This document shows positions 11,329 to 23,229 of a stretch of DNA of 64,000 nucleotides, piece after piece (the stretch's first letter is position 1; the number at the start of each line of letters is the position of its first letter). Made by a program: the position numbers and the translations under genes. Where the stretch lies: the NCBI GenBank assembly GCA_021432605.1, contig MU271151.1, positions 558,001 through 622,000 on the forward strand. Reading direction: 5' to 3'. The notes beneath the pieces are model-generated. The model searched no databases and was not told the DNA's origin. It saw only the letters and a list, made by a program, of their open reading frames with translations. The DNA comes from Coniochaeta sp. PMI_546. Lineage: Eukaryota > Ascomycota > Sordariomycetes > Coniochaetales > Coniochaetaceae.

Positions 11329-14300
11329 TCATCGCGCACCCTTTTCCTTTCGCTCTTTGATGGCCGCTGCTATCGTGCAAAAGTCGGACCCCCAGACATC
11401 CTCCGCGAGAGGCTCGTCTATGAAACAATAGAAATGGCTTGCCTTGCTTCTGCGATGATTGTTCTCCAGCCACTTGTCTGCTGTCTTGCTGTTCACTTTT
11501 GTTCCCGTGCTTACGAGGAGTAACAGAACCGGAATGCTTTGCCAAAAGTCAAAGCTCAGCTCCTCGGAATGACCAGCGGTGCTCGGGGACGATGATTGAT
11601 GCCACCCTGATACCAAGAGCTTGTCCATGGCATTTTCAAGGTTGGCGCGGCCAGTTTTTATCTGTGTTGATTAGACCTAGTTTCTCGTGGAGTTGCGACG
11701 GGGCAAGCAACTGTATTTGAACGGTTGAGTCATACCTGAACAACGACAAGTAATCGGGAGACATGGTTAGTACGTTCGGTACTATCCTCAGGCGGTGGTG
11801 TCTCCAAGATAAATAGGAGATCTGGGCCAGCAGTTTTCTCCGGGAATAGGAACCTCGATGTCGACTGGTGACCCATGGTACGGTATTGCTTCATCCAGTC
11901 CCAGATTGTATTGTGAGACTGATAGTTATACTCTGTCGGTGAAGGAGCGAGTACATAGTCTTCGACATTAACAAGTGACTTGAGAAGCACTCCACGGCTC
12001 ATAGGGCTGTGAGTTGTCCTCGAGTGGCCAAGGAGCCGCAACAATGCTTCTCGATTTCGAGGCTGAGAGAGAATGTTCTCACTCTCCTGAGGACAGAGCA
12101 AGCGATCAAATGCCTGACATTTCCGTGATCAGTTGGAAATTGTAAGGCTTGTAAGGAAAGTGATGGTCTCCACTTACTGCTGCTATGTACCATTCCGCGG
12201 CTTTACCGAACATGGCCTGCACTTCATGGTCATCCTGGGTATGGATAAGCCACTGCAGCATGAGTTGGTGATACTCCTCGAGGCCTTCACCGCGGAGGTG
12301 GTGCATAATCGCATGTACACCTAGAGGCTCCGCTAGCTTGAACTTTACCTTGTCCCTTCCGTAGTTCTCCACCAGGGCGAATCCGTAGGTGACGAGTTCT
12401 GCATGCCTGGGCTCCAGGAAGATGGTCGGGCGCCCCATTATCTCGGCCCTGATGCCAGCTCGGAGAAGGTCTTGGACCAGCCCAGACTTCCCCTGGTCTG
12501 TCATTCGATGGATTTGGCGCTGCAGACCTTTTGTGGCCAGCAATGATACATCTTGGCTAGCATTCTCAACTATGTTTCGTATCGTTGCGAGATTCGGCAT
12601 CCTGTTCTCGGAACGCGTCGCGTCTCTCAGGAGCGTCTCAATGTAGGTGGTCGACCATCGATACCTTCCGCGGAGGATCTTGCTCTTGTTAACGATGATC
12701 TGTCGGATGTAGACATTCTTAAGCTGCTCTGCCAACACTGCAGCAAGGTTTGGCAGATCCCCGCCACCAAATATTGATGTCTTAGAAGCAGCATTTATCA
12801 ACCCCGTGAGAGTATATGGCGATATTTCGCCATATTCGGCCAAAATATCCAGCAAAGCTACCCGTTTCTCACGTGGGTCGTCCAAAGAAACATTACAGAG
12901 CTGATGGGCCACGTTTCTCATCTCTGTACCCATGACATTGGGGTTTTGGATGTCAAGTACATCCTCCAACCCGTGCGGTGACTCACCTGCAGATTTGACC
13001 TCAGTTTCAATCTGAGGCAGGGAGTTGATTCGACAAATCAAACCGATAATCTCTGCTAAAGGACGAGTCTGCAGGGGTCTCCACAACCATGTCTCGGACT
13101 TTAAATACTCTTCTGGGTCTCTGCCATTCGATGCAATATGTCTTAGGCTTAGAGGACGTCCACTGCGACACAGGAGGGGCCTGGTCGACCGAGAGCCTGG
13201 GATTGACTGCTGTGTGGACAACTCTGACATGAGCTGGGTGATGTGCTTCTTGTATAGCTGCCAGAAACTGTGGTCATTCGTAACCAGGGGAAAACTGTTG
13301 TGTACTAGATACTCCTTCCATTTCTGGGGAGACGGGTTATCCGGGTCGTCGAATAGCTGGTTGAGCGCCGATTCAATGGCGATTCTCATCTTGTCTATGT
13401 CCAGAGCAGTTCCAGAGAATACCAGCATAGGGTTGATGACTGAGTAGCTGGGTTCCAGAGATACTGTTTCCGATATTTCGCACTCCATGTCCTCGTCATC
13501 TTTATCTCCAGAAGAATCATCTCTATAATAGTCGCGGTGTTCAGACATTGTCATTGCGTAGAGGCGCAGGACGGACTGGTACATGTGGTCCATCATTCTT
13601 GAGGCCTGTTTGTTGCCCAGCATGGTTTGTGCCTCGTCAAAACAGAAGTAAACATGTCTCTCCTTGAAGAACTGTGCATTATTACTCGTTGTCTTGAACA
13701 TTTCCGCACATAATTGCATCGAGGCAATTACTGACGCGAACTGACGTTCGTAATCGCGTTCATATTCAGAGTCTCCAAAGCCTAGTACTTCATCTTGAGC
13801 AAGTCGAAATAGCCGGCTGAGAGCGTCAAACGGATCCAGATCGGTACATGATATCTGGCTTAAGAGCCATTTCATCGGCGTAGGGTCCGGACAGCGACGC
13901 AGAAATTCACGGAAAAGAGCAAACCGAGCGGTCAAAATAGGCTCATAGAGGTTGACTATGATACCTTCGCGGCCCTGTGCTATAATCGGGCAATCGAGGA
14001 AGAAGGTGTATGTGTCCTTGGATCCAAACATGCGCTGCGGATCAAGCATGTTGGCGTCCCAGTCGGGGCTGGCGACCGACGAGGCGGTCGGCGGCTTGAG
14101 ATTCGGAGGCAAGATGTAGAATCCCCAGCGTTGGCAGAGCAATTCAAAAATTTGACGAGTTTTCCCAGTCCCTGCCGCCGAAAACAAGAGGTGGACTGCT
14201 CGCGGGACCTCTTCCTGATCATCCGCGTCGAACGACACCTCTGCCAGGATGCTAGACAGCAATGACGTCTCGAGCTGGCTTGTATCAAATTCTTTCGAGT

Positions 14301-15030
14301 GGGGCAATGAGGGAAGTATCCGCTCAATATAAGAGGCCGTTAGAGTGGGCCAACACTGCCGTAAGAACAGAAGAAGACCATATTCGAGGGGATAGTGTTC
14401 CTCGGTCAGTCTTGAAAGTCCAATGTTCCAAGCTTGATCTACGTTGAATCATATTAGAGATTGGATCAATCATAAAGACAGAAGATACACACCCATTCCG
14501 TGCGCTCGTAGCACGTTTTTAAGTTTCGGTATAGATAGGTTGCGGATAAATGCTTGGCTTTGACTTGAGTTGTCTTGCGGCCATCCTTGCATGACAACTT
14601 CGAAGTTCTGCAGACTATCATGGTTTTGTCTATGCGCTGGACTGTATCTGATGCCCCTCAGCCACGATTCCAGCTGTCCTCTGTAGAGATGAGGGAACCT
14701 GGAATGCGGGTGTTTGATGCTGTCACAGAGGACCATGAGCTCTCCAGGGTCCAGTCCCTCCATTTCCCAGAGGACCCTCCCAAGGTGGAAGTTCTGAGAA
14801 GGATCCACGTCCGGAAGTGATGTGAGTGCATAGACTCGACCCTGATAGAACTCTGCGTCATTGAGAAGATATGGTAGGATGGCTTTGGTACGTTCGTCGA
14901 GCTCTTTCGGCAATGGGAAATCAACAAGACCTGGGGGAAGCGGATATGGCTCCAGCTTTAGCAATCTCAATCTGTCCTGATAACGTCGGCAGAAGTATTC
15001 CAAGCAAGCTGCTCCATATGAGTCATTCAT
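11329..15030 (-). CDS. Large P-loop NTPase with C-terminal PD-(D/E)xK nuclease-like domain, resembling the Crinkler (CR) class
   Basis: Four exons on the complement: 14493-15030, 12178-14438, 11736-12113 and 11329-11661. Introns of 54, 64 and 74 nt all preserve frame, giving 1169 aa. In order: an N-terminal region of about 220 aa with no family recognised; a P-loop NTPase with Walker A SAAGTGKT (about 266-273) followed by a conserved GFY; Walker B FCFDEAQ (444-450); an SGT element near 521-523; a helical region; then a C-terminal module with GPD (about 1029-1031) and QIK (about 1059-1061). The last pair has the spacing expected of the Asp and Gln-x-Lys of a restriction-endonuclease fold, and the QIK is created by splicing. 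NTPase followed by REase is the published layout of Crinkler-type effectors. The gene looks whole. No signal peptide is visible. The role is inferred; a fungal STAND-like ATPase is the alternative. Confidence 0.65.
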
Positions 15031-15262
15031 GTCGTCGGTTCACTATCGACTTGAGCGAGTTTACCATTACACGGTGCCAACTGGAACACGGCGTGGAGTT
15101 GAGCAAAGTTGGAAGATGTTCGACGAGACCGCCATTGTTTTGGCCACCAATCAGATACTGCATTCCAGCCAACAACCAACGGACCTGACCCCTCACTTCG
15201 CACGAACGGCGATAAGGCACCAATATCGAGCTCGCGATCAAGCTTCTCCGGATGGCCATGTT

Positions 15263-16670
15263 TCAGACCGCCCGATGTCCACTCTGCGTCGGCCCTAGGA
15301 TACTGTCTGTGCTCCCGCCATCGCCAGTGAGACCGTCATCCTTCCGGGGCTTATACACCACATCAACATCAAACTGGTCTACAACGACGATTCCGTTCTT
15401 CCCAGCCCTCACGTCAACCGCCTCGTCGCTCGGCTTCCCAACGCTATGCAACTGGTAACTGTGCTTCCCGCCCGCTAAACGGTCCCACGGCTTCTTGCTG
15501 CGCTTGGCGAAAGAGGTATCGCTCTGCTGGCTGTTGGGCTCCGGCTTGCCACCCGTGGGCGCGGCGCTGCTGCCGGCCAGGAAGGGCATGTGGCGCCTGA
15601 CGAAAGGCTTGAGCAGCGCCAGGCAGTTGCAGAGGATTCCGAGGTTGAGTTCGAGACACGACCACACCGCTGCACTGGCCTGGGTCCAGGTCACGTCGGG
15701 GTTAGCCTGCATTGCCTTGACGTAGGAGACGCGGACGATGGAGGCTATGCAGGCGCTGTGGGGTTTTATCAGCAGATATTCGTGAGCGGGAGGCACACGA
15801 GGTGTGGGATACGTACGCTGATCCTAGGGCCAAGATGATGCCGACTTGCATCTTCTGTTTCAGAGGCATGTTCAGTTGATGAATCGTCGGTATCGGCAGC
15901 GCGATAATTATGGCGTCGGTGACGATGTTGAGAACGGCCTGTGCAATGGCGATGTTGTTCAGACAGACGCCGCTGCCCGTCGCGAGGGGGTTGCACGGTC
16001 CGCCGAAGAGAACGGAGAAGGTTATTGTGTAGCCAAGCAACATGACCGCCGTGCCAATGATGCATCCGCGGAAGATTCGAGACGGGTTAATGCGCCAGTA
16101 CAGAACGAGGATTGCAAGCTTCGTCAAAGTAGGGGGCCAGATATAGGTCAATGCTAAAACGAGAAGAAGCTAATATTGTGTTAGATCAGCTCAGACGGCT
16201 TGGCTTCCGAAGAGTCGACGTACGTCCAAGTATGCTGGAAGTTGCGTCGGTGTAACATCCCACATGTGTCTGCCAAAGCCAGCAGGCATTGCTGATCGCT
16301 GTTAGTGGTCCATGCCTGGTGTCGGCTTCAGCAGTTGAGCAGCAGCTTACCTTTGACCGAGGTGATGAAGAAAGCCAACGATACGCCCCAGGCTAGGAAT
16401 ATGATAGCTATGGTGGTGTTAGTGCCTGTTCAGTCAGGTTTATGTGGTGGTTCGGCTCCGTATAGACTCACGTTCGTCGAGACCGGCGTTTTTCACTATA
16501 AAGGCGCGCGTGTACAGTCTCATAGCCAACGCTATTGACGCCAGGCCGAAGGTGACGGAGTATACGACAATGAGGGTGTGTTGAAGGTCCGTGTGGCGAT
16601 GAAAGTCCGGTATCACACCATCCGGAGGAGGCATCAACCCGACCTCAGCTGTCGTGCTGGTTGAAGACAT
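15263..16670 (-). CDS. Fungal rhodopsin-domain 7TM membrane protein (PF20684-like)
   Basis: Five exons on the complement: 16472-16670, 16351-16407, 16224-16291, 15817-16169 and 15263-15755. Introns are 64, 59, 54 and 61 nt and the product is 389 aa. Seven hydrophobic segments follow a short extracellular N-terminus. The pattern, with a helix containing TKLAILVLYWR and a later ALPIP segment, matches the fungal integral-membrane family often named after satratoxin cluster protein SAT4. The cytosolic tail is hydrophilic and Ser/Lys-rich. It lacks a Cys-rich CFEM domain. Members are mostly of unknown function and some act as Pth11-like surface receptors. The first exons are very short, so the exon 2 acceptor is the least certain point. 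Confidence 0.75.
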
Positions 16671-18332
16671 TCTGAAGTTGAAGAGCGCACCCGCCCGATC
16701 GCCTAATTCGAGGAAACGAGCTGTAGATAGGTAGACAGCAGGAAACGAGTGGTAGTAGGACGGAATCCCAACTATGTCGATGTTGGGCTAGTTGGCAGCA
16801 CCTTCTGCAGTGCAGTCTCTGGTCGATCGACGTTGTGACCCTCGAATTTCTGGTGATTTAACTGACAGAACCCTCAAGCACCAGTTGAGAGATTTTTATA
16901 GTCTCCCACCCGGTTGGCATTGCAGAGGCTGGCCAACGGCTGTTATTTAGATCTTGGTAGAGTTTTGGATGATCCAGACGACCTGGAATTTGGATCGCTC
17001 GAGGTTGTCCTACGCTTGTCGCCTGCCGACTGCCGTTAGGGTGCCCGGCTCCTGGTTCCCGGCGCCACCCCTGCTACCAAAGTCACCATCCATCCTGTTC
17101 TCTCTGGGCCCATGTCTGTCCCCATATTATCTCTTGGTCTTATTACAAGTCAGATGAATGCGAGGAGGATGAAACGAGTACATAAGCCTTATGCCTCGAA
17201 GTCTTCAAGTCTGTCTCCCAAGGCATTCGGCACCTCGTCACCTAACAGAACGATTTCAAAAATCGAAAGACTATTATAGATTTCTTGACCATAATGTACT
17301 GCTAGCAGCTTCAGTTGTCTGTGTGACTTCAATTGGTTTCCCATTTGTCGGTCCACTTCTTCCATCCTGGTGTCAGTAACAATCCCATATTCACCTTTAT
17401 TTCCCCATCAGGGGGTCTCAACGCCTTCTGTCAGGATTGTCAAGGCACACGGCCGCTGCCAAGGACGGGCCGCAGTTATTGCCGTGGGTCAAAACCGTTA
17501 CCCCAGGGGTCATACACCACACTAACAAGTTACCTAAGGCATTGCAGGGAAAGACTTCAATACTTTTGCAGGGATCCCCCTATTATGCTGACCCACTACA
17601 TACGAATTTCTCTGGTCTGTGATACGACCAGCCCTAAAAACGCCGACATTCAGCGGAGCTCAGGACAGAGGATAGGCAGTCTGGCGGCCTGGTCCGAAGA
17701 CTTAACCGGGTAGCTAGGAAATAGATCCGTCTCCAGTGGCGTGGAACCTGTGGACAGCTTATGGGGTGACATCCTGCCACAAGATGTTTGGGGCGACATT
17801 CAGCAGTGACTTGTCACAGCTTTCGAAATGTTGCATTGCGCTGCTACAAGTACAGACAAAGGCGAACTGTGAAATCGATAGTGATTTGCCGAGGCCACAT
17901 CACTCATTAACTGGTCTTTTCTGCAAGCCTTTGTCTGGGAGCACACAATGGCGGCTGCCATTTTTTTTGCTTAAGTGTCACCGGAGGAGCCATGAGGGGC
18001 AGCAGTGGAACCGACGTGGAGAAGCGGTGAACAATGCTACGGTTGCAAGCAGCCGTTGGCGATCGACACTGATTCTGCCTAATGTAGAGTTGGGCTGACT
18101 CTCTCTAACAGTACAAGATGAAGAGGAGCGTTTCTTCGCCATGAGTCCCTGTCAATGACCTCCACCGTCCTACTACGTCTCGGTTCTCGCGTTTGCGCAT
18201 TGCCACTGAATCATTCCTAAGGCTGGTCTATCCTGGTGATGATGGTCACAATGAAATGCGGCAAACATGTGATATTGATGAGCGATGGCGCTATAGCAGA
18301 CAGGCCACACATCCCCGGCATGACGATTCAGC
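16671..18332. other. Long intergenic region
   Basis: About 1.7 kb without a recognisable gene. Open frames up to 126 codons on the + strand have no conserved motif. No terminal repeats, tandem repeats or tRNA were seen. Confidence 0.55.
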
Positions 18333-19451
18333 TCAAGCCTCCTTCACGTACTCGGGCAGACTCTCCAACAGCTCCAGAGTCTTGTGGTCGGAAATAGCCG
18401 CACAGTGCCTCTCAGTCATGATGTCGACCTTGTCCTTGGGCTGCATCATCGGCGGTGTCAGTGACCAAGCAAAGCCGTGAAAGTGATGCTTCCGATAGTC
18501 GTCCCAGACATCATCCTTCTCCAGCTTAGGTCCGCCTGCCTCGTGCAGCTTGTCCAGATAATGTTGGAAAAGCTCGACCTCGTACTTCCTCCTGTCCTCG
18601 ACAGTCAACGCGCCGACGATGAAGTAAGTCACGTCGTGCAGAGCGGAGTACGAGTGCAAACCCTGCCAGTCAAGGAACCCGGGCTCACCTGCCGGAGTGA
18701 TGAAAGTATTGCCGATATGCGAATCGCCGTGGACAATGCAACGAAGCTTCTCATTAGTCGTGGCCCAGAGCGTCTTGAAGCCGCGGATGACCCTCTCGCG
18801 GTCGACAAGATAGTCCGGCACAGGCGGCTTGGCAGCCGGGTCGTCGAATCGTCCCGCCCACGGCTCCGGCCCCAGCATAGACAAGATCACTTCGCGCAGA
18901 GAGAGTCCTTCCTTCAGCCAAGGGAAGTCTTCCTGCTTAGCACCCCAGGTCTTGGCGTGCAAGATCGCCAACTCCTCAACGCCAGTGCGCACGCGGGCGA
19001 CGGGCCATGCCTCGAGCGGATCGCCGAAAGAGTACCCTGCCGCCTTGAGGTCGTCGAGAACGACAATGCCTTGTCCGGTCACTGTGTCGCTTCCGTTGTA
19101 CCAGACCTTGGGCAGACGCATCGACACGGTCGGGGCGATGTAGTAGTAGAACTCCGCCTCGCGACGATAGACTGCGTTGAGGGCCGGATGTATCTTGAGC
19201 AGAGCTGGATTGAAGCCGCCTTTGACGCAGATGTGAGAAGGTCCAGTGGCAGCATCTTTCTCGTCCTCGTACGTCACCGCGTAGAGCAGCTTGCTGGCCG
19301 TTCCATGAAGAGCCTCAGTCAGAGTGATGCTCTTGACCGGACGCCCAAGGATCTTGGTTACCCAGGCCGCTGTAACCTCCTCTGGGATCACCGGGAGAGG
19401 ATCGGCAGAGTCGAGAACTCCTACGGCGCCAGGAGGTGCAGGGTAGGGCAT
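18333..19451 (-). CDS. Aminoglycoside-phosphotransferase-fold (APH/choline-kinase-like) small-molecule kinase
   Basis: Single-exon gene of 372 aa. The catalytic loop is HGDSHIGN (about 241-248) and the metal-binding DWQ (261-263) stands in for the usual DFG/DWE. CVKGGF near residue 76 carries the candidate nucleotide-binding lysine. LDDL near 132 is the hinge. These are the standard landmarks of the APH/EcKL-like kinase fold, which phosphorylates hydroxyls of small metabolites. Fungal genomes hold many such enzymes of unknown substrate. No signal peptide is seen, so it is likely cytosolic. Start: the ATG opening MPYPAPPG; no upstream in-frame ATG was seen. Confidence 0.8.
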   Translation of the reverse strand: MPYPAPPGAVGVLDSADPLPVIPEEVTAAWVTKILGRPVKSITLTEALHGTASKLLYAVTYEDEKDAATGPSHICVKGGFNPALLKIHPALNAVYRREAEFYYYIAPTVSMRLPKVWYNGSDTVTGQGIVVLDDLKAAGYSFGDPLEAWPVARVRTGVEELAILHAKTWGAKQEDFPWLKEGLSLREVILSMLGPEPWAGRFDDPAAKPPVPDYLVDRERVIRGFKTLWATTNEKLRCIVHGDSHIGNTFITPAGEPGFLDWQGLHSYSALHDVTYFIVGALTVEDRRKYEVELFQHYLDKLHEAGGPKLEKDDVWDDYRKHHFHGFAWSLTPPMMQPKDKVDIMTERHCAAISDHKTLELLESLPEYVKEA

Positions 19452-20286
19452 ATTGATAGGAAATTGAATGTTACCCGCCGTGTAGAATCTTCGGCTTGTT
19501 TGTGCCTATGTTCTTCCTACAGGAAAGAAGAGAGACGCTAAATGGAAATAATCGACAACATGGAGAGGAAGCCGGACCAAGCTGAATGTCAACATCCTGG
19601 CCGGAACTTCGTCGATATTAAAATGCGCTTCCGATGGAGCATCTGGTGGACACGAGAAGCAATTGCGGTAAAGCTTCCTGCTTTCAACTGACAGGGCCCC
19701 CAGGCTGTCTTTAGCGGTGAGGACATCCCTGCACACAATCCGCAGCCACATTGGGGTTCATTAGGATCCTGTCAGGTCTACACTAGCACAGTTGCGGTTT
19801 GCCCTGAGCTGTGCGGATGCGACGTCGTTGGTCCCGGGAAATGATGGCGCAAGACAACAGATTCAAAGTGGCAAGGGATCATGCGACAATGCCCGCATAT
19901 GAAAGGGTCGGGTGTGGGGCGTTTGGGTGCAAATCGTCGATTGAGGACAAGAACTGACAAGTCAGATCCGTCGGTGACAAGGACCGCAACAAGGCTTGCA
20001 AGACCAAATCGTTGAACCCATCCCAAACAATACCACAATAGGTAATAAGTTCGCCTGGTGTCGCGAGGCAAAGAAGACATTGTCCCAAGCTCCTGGTACT
20101 GCTTGTTGGCATGTGCACGGCTCATGTATTAACTACCGCTATATATATTATATAACCATTGACAGGTGTTTGGGACCTGTCATGGACGTGTGGGCCATGG
20201 GTTTTTCGACACACGAGGGGTCCAACGGTAGAGAGGACAGCTAGCGAATTGTCCATGAAGGGTTCGGATGCGATCCTAAGCACAAG
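19452..20286. other. Intergenic
   Basis: About 0.8 kb between the kinase start and the end of the alpha-galactosidase gene. An 81-codon minus-strand frame (19506-19751) starts at ATG but shows no recognisable domain. Confidence 0.5.
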
Positions 20287-21812
20287 TCAGTTAGCAGTCC
20301 AGTTGCAAGTGCGAACCAAGGGAAGAGACGTGGAAAGGCGGCGAAGACAGAGCTGTTCGACCAAGTGAAATCTTGTCAAACTGTATGACTCTGCACCAAA
20401 AACCGCACATTTCATTCCTCGATCCAGAACCAAGGGCTGATTCAACTTACCATCTACACCAGTAATCCGCAAAGCAGCTGTATCGTGGACTCCGAGCTTG
20501 ACATCGACTTTATCCGTGAAGTTCCCCAAATTCACCCCCGTCCACATGTCGTGGACGAGAAACTCGTTCCCCGCTCCTTGAAGACCCGGTATCTCGTCAA
20601 ACACAGCACTCATCGTCACCTCGTTATCCTCAGTGTTGACCATGAAGACATGTATTCCATTGACAGAGGCCCCTGTCCAGAACTGTGCTGGATGCGTGAG
20701 GTTACTGGTGCCATCTGGATTCAGACCCCATTTGTATGGCATGGCTGACGCTCCGTACACGGGATCTTGGTTATACGCGAGCAGCTCCTTGTTGAGCAAT
20801 ATCCCAACTATGTCGTCCGAGACGTCAGCCAAGGGCGTGCCTATGATCAGCGGAGACTTGAGCGCCGCCCACAGAGCGAAGTGGCTGCGGCTCTCCTCGT
20901 AGGTGAGGTTGCCGATGCCGACTTCGAGCATGTCCCAGTCGTTGTGACCCCAGAAGTCCGTCGAGTTCCAGAAGAAGGATGCGTGGTTGAGGATTGGTGT
21001 GACGCCCCAGGCGCCACCATTCTGTCCTGACCAGGATGGATAGATATCGCCATACATGCGCCAGCTATGCCCGGTGCCGTTTCCCCATGTTTGAACATCG
21101 GCCTACACAGTCAAGTTGAGTTAGAGCCACAGTGAGCCTGATCTAAGACGTTATAACTGACCTCTCCCCAGATGCACATGGAAAACTGGATGGTTCGGTT
21201 CTGCTTCAGAAGCTCGTCTCTCATGGCGTGATACCTCTTGGCGCTATTTGATGTATCCCACGAATACCCTGCGGGGGCGTTGCTGACACCAGTGTCTTTG
21301 TCGTAGGTGTACTCGTCCGCCCACTCGGCAGGCACGTTGCAGTTATCGTACTTCAGGTAATCGATACCCCAATTGGCGAAGGTTGCTGCGTCGACGGCTT
21401 CATAGCCCAGAGATCCCGCGTATCCCGCGCAGGTGCTGGTGCCGGCATCGCTATATATCCCGAGTTTGAGACCCAGACTATGGACCTTGTCTGCGAGACC
21501 GTTGATGCCGTCCGGAAACCTCTCATAGTTGGGCAGTATTTCGTTCGTGGTAGAGTTTCGCCGCACGTCAAAATTGCTCCAGCAGTCGTCGATATTGACA
21601 TAGACGTAGCCCGCATCTTTGAGGCCAAGGTCGACTATGCGCTGCGCTATGGTCTCAAAGACTGTCGCGTTGATGTCGCAGTGGAACTCGTTCCATGAGT
21701 TCCATCCCAATGCTGGTAGTTTGCCCACTCCGTCAGGAGTTACCAATGCATCGACTATGTGAGCGACAAGCGATGTCAAGACCAGCGATAGAAGTACTTC
21801 TGAGCTGAACAT
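20287..21812 (-). CDS. Secreted alpha-galactosidase, glycoside hydrolase family 27
   Basis: Two exons on the complement, 21162-21812 and 20287-21102, with a 59-nt intron (GTCAGT..GTAG). The protein is about 488 aa. A signal peptide covers about residues 1-22. [10 protein letters not shown] opens the barrel. The nucleophile is the Asp of KYDNC (about 156). The acid/base is the Asp of WRMYGDI (about 236), immediately after the intron. The enzyme cleaves terminal alpha-1,6-galactose from galactomannan and raffinose-type sugars outside the cell. The open frame extends upstream in a basic stretch, but the ATG opening the signal peptide is the sensible start. At the 3' end a possible 60-nt intron (20391-20450, GTAAGT..GCAG) is a multiple of three, so the last ~35 residues are read in the same frame with or without it. 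Confidence 0.9.
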
Positions 21813-23229
21813 AGTAACTTGTTTACCTTTCTGGGCTTGATATGTCGTGTATCCTTGGTGAGTCGCAATATCGCGCTGTCGCTTTGTTGAATGTCTTCGT
21901 TCGCGGACATGGAACACGTACTTTCCACGTTATTTAAACACTTGGCTTTTGCTTTCACAGTGAGCATAGGAATGGCATGTTGTAGCGAGGGGACTGTACA
22001 ACGACGATCTTGAGGAGTTTGAAGTGCCAGTCCGCGTTACGACCGAGGTGAACACTTCTTCCACCACTCCCAGTGGTCGTCTTCCCCGCCTATGGTTGAG
22101 GAAGTTCACCTCATGTAACAAAATGTAACAATAAACTCGGAAAAAGTTGCAACGTTGGCTAGGCGCACGAATGATGGATTGCATTTAATATAAGCATGTT
22201 CAGATCGATCGACCGAGCAACGTCGACGTAGCCATCTGCGCCATAGTGGCAACAACTGCAAGATTGGAAGTGTAGTGCTTTCATAGTCCAGCGTCGATGA
22301 AAGTCTTTGCAAAAGCAATATATTGAGAAGAGATTTGATTCAGGAGAAATCACACGTCGTGGTACAGAAAGGATAGGCAAGATCTCTGAAATGGTTCCTC
22401 CGTGCTGACAATGGCGTGGCCTTGTCCTTTCCATTGGCTGCAATTAATTATCCGAATCATTTTCAACCACTTGGAGCTCTGTTTCAACCGCAGGCATCCT
22501 GCTACCCCTCGTTGGACAACAACGCCATTGAAGCCTCTAACGAAAAGACTCAGCCGTTGATATGGATATATTTGAATAATCTTCACCTTCGAGGAGAAGT
22601 GTTGTGAGCAATGGCCGAGCCTCGCGATGAGGAACATGACGAGAAAAGGCAAGTGCGCAATTGTAGCACAACTGCGGGGGGGTGGTCGCGACTTCCATGT
22701 TGGCACTTCACGGAGAACGAGGGAAGGTGGGGCTGACCTTGAGGGCCATCAGTAGAAGCAGCGAAACGGAGCTCGACGACAACCACGATACTCTTTGGGG
22801 CTTTGTGAGCTCTAAACTAGGTGCCCAGACTCGCCACCGGGACCAGGAAGAAGAGAGCAGCTTTGCTGTAGTGTCTCGGGGTACGCTGTGACACACCGCG
22901 AGACGCAATGCTCGGCAGATCTCGAATGCCTGACTCTGCACCTGGCTGACCACTCATTAGCATCAAGTCCGTGGCCAGTCGAGTTCCGACCAATACGGAC
23001 TCCTTCACCCTCACCTTTGAGACTTATCTGGCCGTCGACTTTACCATGGCTGCGATTTCAGGTGTTGTACTTGAAGAAGACCGGGCTTCGACCGCCACAC
23101 AAGGCCATCGACCTGGAAGGCCCGACAGTGCTTCCACGAACTTTAGGATCACAGGAATGTGGACTCCAGGAGCACGGAAAAGCACACTCCGCTACAGTAG
23201 GACTGACTACAACAGCACTAGTGACTGCG
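21813..23229. other. Intergenic; may include unrecognised 5' exons of the ankyrin gene
   Basis: Promoter of the alpha-galactosidase gene on the complement and upstream region of the ankyrin gene. The ankyrin frame is open back to about 22888 but without an ATG, and the peptide there is not similar to anything I know. A Clr5 domain, which often precedes such ankyrin arrays, was not found. Confidence 0.5.

Noticed and set aside
18477-19541. 354-codon open frame on the + strand
   Set aside because: It lies antisense over the APH-type kinase gene, whose motifs are clear; the antisense peptide has no recognisable domain.
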